From: Erigeron canadensis
Lineage: Eukaryota > Streptophyta > Magnoliopsida > Asterales > Asteraceae
Direction of reading: 5' to 3'
Assembly: GCF_010389155.1 (NCBI RefSeq)
Contig: NC_057761.1
Location: 47,664,213 to 47,728,212 of the forward strand
Length of the DNA stretch: 64,000 bases
Of the stretch, positions 60,591 to 64,000 are shown piece after piece. The notes below the pieces were generated by a model. The model was given only the letters and a program-made list of their open reading frames with translations. It did no database searches and was not told where the DNA came from. The first letter of the stretch is position 1, and the number at the start of each line of letters is the position of its first letter. The position numbers and the translations under genes are program-made.

Positions 60591-62509
60591 GAGCTATATA
60601 ACATGCTCATGACGACGTTCATTAGACCGGTTATTAATCCATTATCCATCTTTTATAACTTGAAAAACTTCAAACCTTTTCGTAACATAGTCCTTTGTTT
60701 TTTCTTTTCAGCTTCCTAAGTTGTCTAGCTTGAGCCATGTCTTGTTACAAAATCTTCATGTATGTGCCTTCTCCCTTTGTTATATCGGTAAATATTAATT
60801 TTAGTTTTTATGGAAAGTTAATAATACAATAAAAATAAAAAATATATAGCAAGAACTCGTTATAAGTGGCCTAGGAATTTATTTTTTTGGTGAGAATTGA
60901 ATATACAAAAAGTCAAACTAATTTTAGTGATTAAAAAGGAAAATCCATATATTTACGAGGAGATGTCCCCGGTGGTTGAGTAAAATAAAATTCCTCAAAA
61001 TTATATTTATCTTTGACTTTGAGTTGTGAGAAAACTTATAAGACATATGACCAGTCAAATAAAAAATCAACACTAGACATTTTTTTTTATCGTTAAATGG
61101 CTTGTAACGAAAAAATATATGTCCTTGTAAAATGTATGTTTTTGATATTTTTTTTTAGTTATTTTCTAGTGTATAAATCGAACTCTTGGCAATACAATTA
61201 TACAAGTGATCTTAAATAATTTAACATATATAGGAATCATCTCTCCTTGTGCGTTCATATAGCCTACAGTCTTCAAGGGCACCTTAACCTATCATCACCT
61301 TGTCTTTTACAACATCTACCAAGCAACCTCTTATAATCATTCTTCTGAAACCACAATTGATATCCATTAGCAGGGGTGGATAACTTGTGAGACACAAGCT
61401 TAGCTATTTTGAACTTTCATTTATTATGCCTAGCTAGAACATTTTTCACATATATTTCCATATATGATGTTCCTAGCTAGGTAGGTGGGATACATATAAT
61501 GTGTAGAAAAACATCAATAGTTAATCTTCTGTGATTAACTCACCATCCTTTGAATTAACATCATGTTTATTTAATTTGTCTCTATGAAATGATCAAACAA
61601 ATATACAATTATATGTATATATAAAAAGAAGTTGTATGCTTCTTTGTATTTTTTAATGGTTTCTAAGTAAGTCTGAAATATATTGCTTTTAGAACAACAT
61701 ATTTCTTTCTCTTAAATTATACGAATTTCTAAATTCATGCAACCCAAGACTTACCGAATAACCCTTAAAGATATGAGGAATGAAACTTGAACTTTGGTAA
61801 GAAACCTCAAAGTCAAAGATGTTACCAATACGTCACCAACTCCCTTGATTTAAATTTGAAATCTTGAGGTTACAAAAGTTCCTATCTATGGTATGGTACA
61901 TACGTCTAGAAATGAATAAAGAAATGTTGTTAGGAGAATAAATCATATCTTTTTAACATCAAAACAATAATACTTTCTTAACAGGAAAAACAAATGATTA
62001 CTCAAGGAAGGAAGGTTTATAGAGTAAAAGAGGGAAGAGTGGTAAAGATGATAAGAAAAGATGTTAAAAGTAGAAACATGTCTAAGTCTTGAAGTGATTA
62101 AACTCAAGAATTAATAATGATTGGTAGGGTTGGATTAGAATCTAATGGTGTTTGTTTGGAGGAGTTTAGAAGAGAGGGAACATGATGGCCTCTATGTTTA
62201 CATTTACAAGCCTGAAACCAGACATTATCACTCCTCCTAAAAGATCTCCAATCAATCTCTTGGAACTCACACCACATTACACATATCATTCCCCTTTTTA
62301 GACCCCCTTCCTTTTGCTTTTTGCCAAATCCCACCATCCATGACACCATCTTTATGTCATCAAAACCCCCACACATTCATAATACCATGGTTCCTTGTGT
62401 AATTTCATTTCTTCGTATAGATAAGGCATTTTTGTTTTTTCCGAATTTTATTAGTGATGTTTTTTTAAAAGATATAACGAATAAATAGATAATGCCATTA
62501 GGTTTGGTG

Positions 62510-62695
62510 TGTTCATGTCGAGTTCGAATTCTGACAACGCCCTAAAGGGTTTCGTTTCCCATGTGTCGATGAGTATGACATTGCTAAGGTCTCTTCACCA
62601 CAGTTTTATGTGACATGATACGAACCATTGACCCCTAAGGAAGCAACCACAAAGTGAAAGACTTTTTAACCAGTGGGCTATCACCCTAATGGATT
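62510..62695 (-). mobile_element. SINE-like element
   Basis: On the minus strand GATAGCCCACTGGTTAAAA resembles an A box and GGTCAATGGTTCGTATC about 45 bases later a B box. The other end has GTCGAGTTCGAATTC on the plus strand. Ends and class are uncertain. Confidence 0.4.
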
Positions 62696-63440
62696 AGTGA
62701 TGTTGTATAGCATTTTATCGTGTAATTAGTGTTTTTCATAACTATAGTCTCTTGCTCGATCTCTTAACCTCTTATAAATTTTTGTCATACAAAGAGTGAT
62801 GGATTAGAAAACTATCAATTAGCAAACAACTAGCTAGAACGCTCTTTTGGTACTTTTGTTAGTTTTTTTTAAGAGCTTTGAGGAAACGCGAAAATGGCAA
62901 TAGTTAAAGTTTGTCCACACATTAGAATACTAACGATAATTAAAAAGTATATATCTTATTGAAATAACACGTACGTACTTCATGTACTAGATTTTTGGAT
63001 TATTAATTATGTTAGTACTGTATGTAATAAACTAATCAACCATCAAGAAATCGTAGATTGTAACAAAAGAAGGACTTTATTGTAATTTCGTCCGATTAGC
63101 AATAATTTAGAGGGTATTATAATAATGACTTATGACTCATCTATTTGACCATACTATCCAATCGGGCCATGCATTGTTTTTTCCTTCTTTTTTTTTTTTA
63201 TATATGCATAGTTTTTCTTTAATTGTAAAATAAACGTTTTATTGAATTTTTTTTAATTAGTTGAACTTTTCTTAATTAAAGGTAAGATACTTTTGCTTAA
63301 TTAGAAAAGAAAAACTAATTCGTTTTATTATTATTTTTTTTTATATATAAATAGAGGTATATTATTATTCGTTCAATCTGAACCTACGTGTTTGTACATG
63401 TAGATTTTCTTTAATAAAATGGCAATCTATATTAAAAATA

Positions 63441-63681
63441 CTAGCACGTATCCGTTAAAAGCGGTGGTGGTCATGACGAAAATGGTGTGATGGTGGAGTG
63501 ACTGTTGGTGGTAGAAGCGGCATCTAATGATGTAGATAATTGATGTAAAATTAATTGTTGTAAAGGGCTAATGGTAATATTTAATTGACAGCGTAATTTA
63601 GTTATTAATAATGATATTTTAAACAATTACTCCATGTAATTTTGAACAAAAGGGACTAATTTTTTTAGAATATTATATAGA
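63441..63681 (-). mobile_element. Small Helitron-type element (copy E)
   Basis: In element orientation it starts TCTATATAATATTC after an A and ends ACGTGCTAG before a T. The 3' hairpin is mostly lost (CGCTTTTAACGGA). The CACCATCACACCATTTTC block resembles the other copies in inverse. At 241 bases it is the shortest copy with both ends visible. Confidence 0.7.
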
Positions 63682-63685
63682 TAAA

Positions 63686-63688
<3 letters not shown>

Positions 63689-63744
<56 letters not shown>
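63689..63744. repeat. AT microsatellite
   Basis: About 28 AT units a few bases beyond the 5' end of Helitron copy E. It is simple sequence with no other content. Confidence 0.95.
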
Positions 63745-63748
<4 letters not shown>

Positions 63749-64000
63749 GCAACTAGATATGTACATATACCATTGAATATGTACCAAATTCAAAATCTTG
63801 AGCCTCTCGAAGTTAAAAATTCAAAGCAATATCATTTAAACAACGTAAAAAGAAAATACATCCATATGTTTGGATGTTCACATTTTGATTTGGACTAAAA
63901 AAATAAATAAAAGGTACTGCGTGTAGAAAAAAGCATATTATGAATCAATCTAAAGGATAATACTACATTTTCTATAAAAATGTTATTTGATTAATGAGAT

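Larger units (their letters stand above)
58961..64000. other. Gene-poor right end of the window
   Basis: Besides the elements listed, nothing is supported. A 90-codon minus-strand frame (62104-62376) is open, basic and Cys/Trp-rich (NVWFQACKCKHRGHH) but unlike any family I know. The rest is AT-rich with short homopolymers. Confidence 0.5.

Noticed and set aside
62104..62376. 90-codon minus-strand frame, Cys/Trp-rich and basic
   Set aside because: No recognised family, no splice context and no promoter features; frames this long occur by chance over 64 kb.

Overview
This 64 kb window is nuclear DNA of a flowering plant, most likely a eudicot. The genes have many short GT-AG introns in AT-rich DNA, the proteins belong to plant-only families (SBP/SPL, RLCK-VI, DUF936, CC-type glutaredoxin, SUS6-type sucrose synthase), and the space between genes holds small non-autonomous transposons. 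Repeat style would fit an asterid such as Asteraceae, but that is a guess. There is no prokaryotic, organellar or viral backbone and no CRISPR array, and I found no confident tRNA or rRNA gene.

Eight protein genes can be reconstructed. In order: an intronless CC-type glutaredoxin with active site CCMS (2384-2704, +); a nine-exon homologue of Arabidopsis At4g15545 (5985-9232, +); a five-exon DUF936 gene (10183-13498, -); an RLCK-VI kinase like ROP-binding kinases (16972-21050, +); an organellar initiation factor IF-3 (22158-25890, -); a gene-poor repeat block (about 26-38.7 kb); the copper-response regulator SPL7 (38702-46394, +); a RING-H2 ubiquitin ligase with a leader intron (50798-53238, +); and a 15-exon SUS6-type sucrose synthase (53573-58837, -). 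All exon junctions listed were read by eye and keep frame from start to stop, giving proteins of 106, 339, 708, 474, 447, 803, 369 and 884 residues.

The genes do not form a pathway or cluster. They are ordinary housekeeping or regulatory genes: redox, endomembrane-associated, unknown, ROP signalling, organelle translation, copper homeostasis, ubiquitination and sucrose cleavage. The most notable protein feature is that two unrelated genes, SPL7 and the SUS6-type enzyme, each end in a hydrophobic C-terminal segment. The SUS gene also has a GC-AG intron, a NAGNAG acceptor before the tail exon, and a TA microsatellite starting at a splice donor.

The rest is a collection of small mobile elements. 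These include at least seven Helitron-type ends (TC start, GC hairpin plus CTAG end, A/T insertion site), two of them head to head; two MULE-like MITE families with 9-10 bp target duplications; a PIF/Harbinger-like 2 kb element with a TAA duplication and two divergent small ORFs; a collapsed Ty3/gypsy-like LTR element; several foldback MITEs; and tRNA-derived SINEs. I did not find a convincing new biological system; the unusual items are listed as findings.
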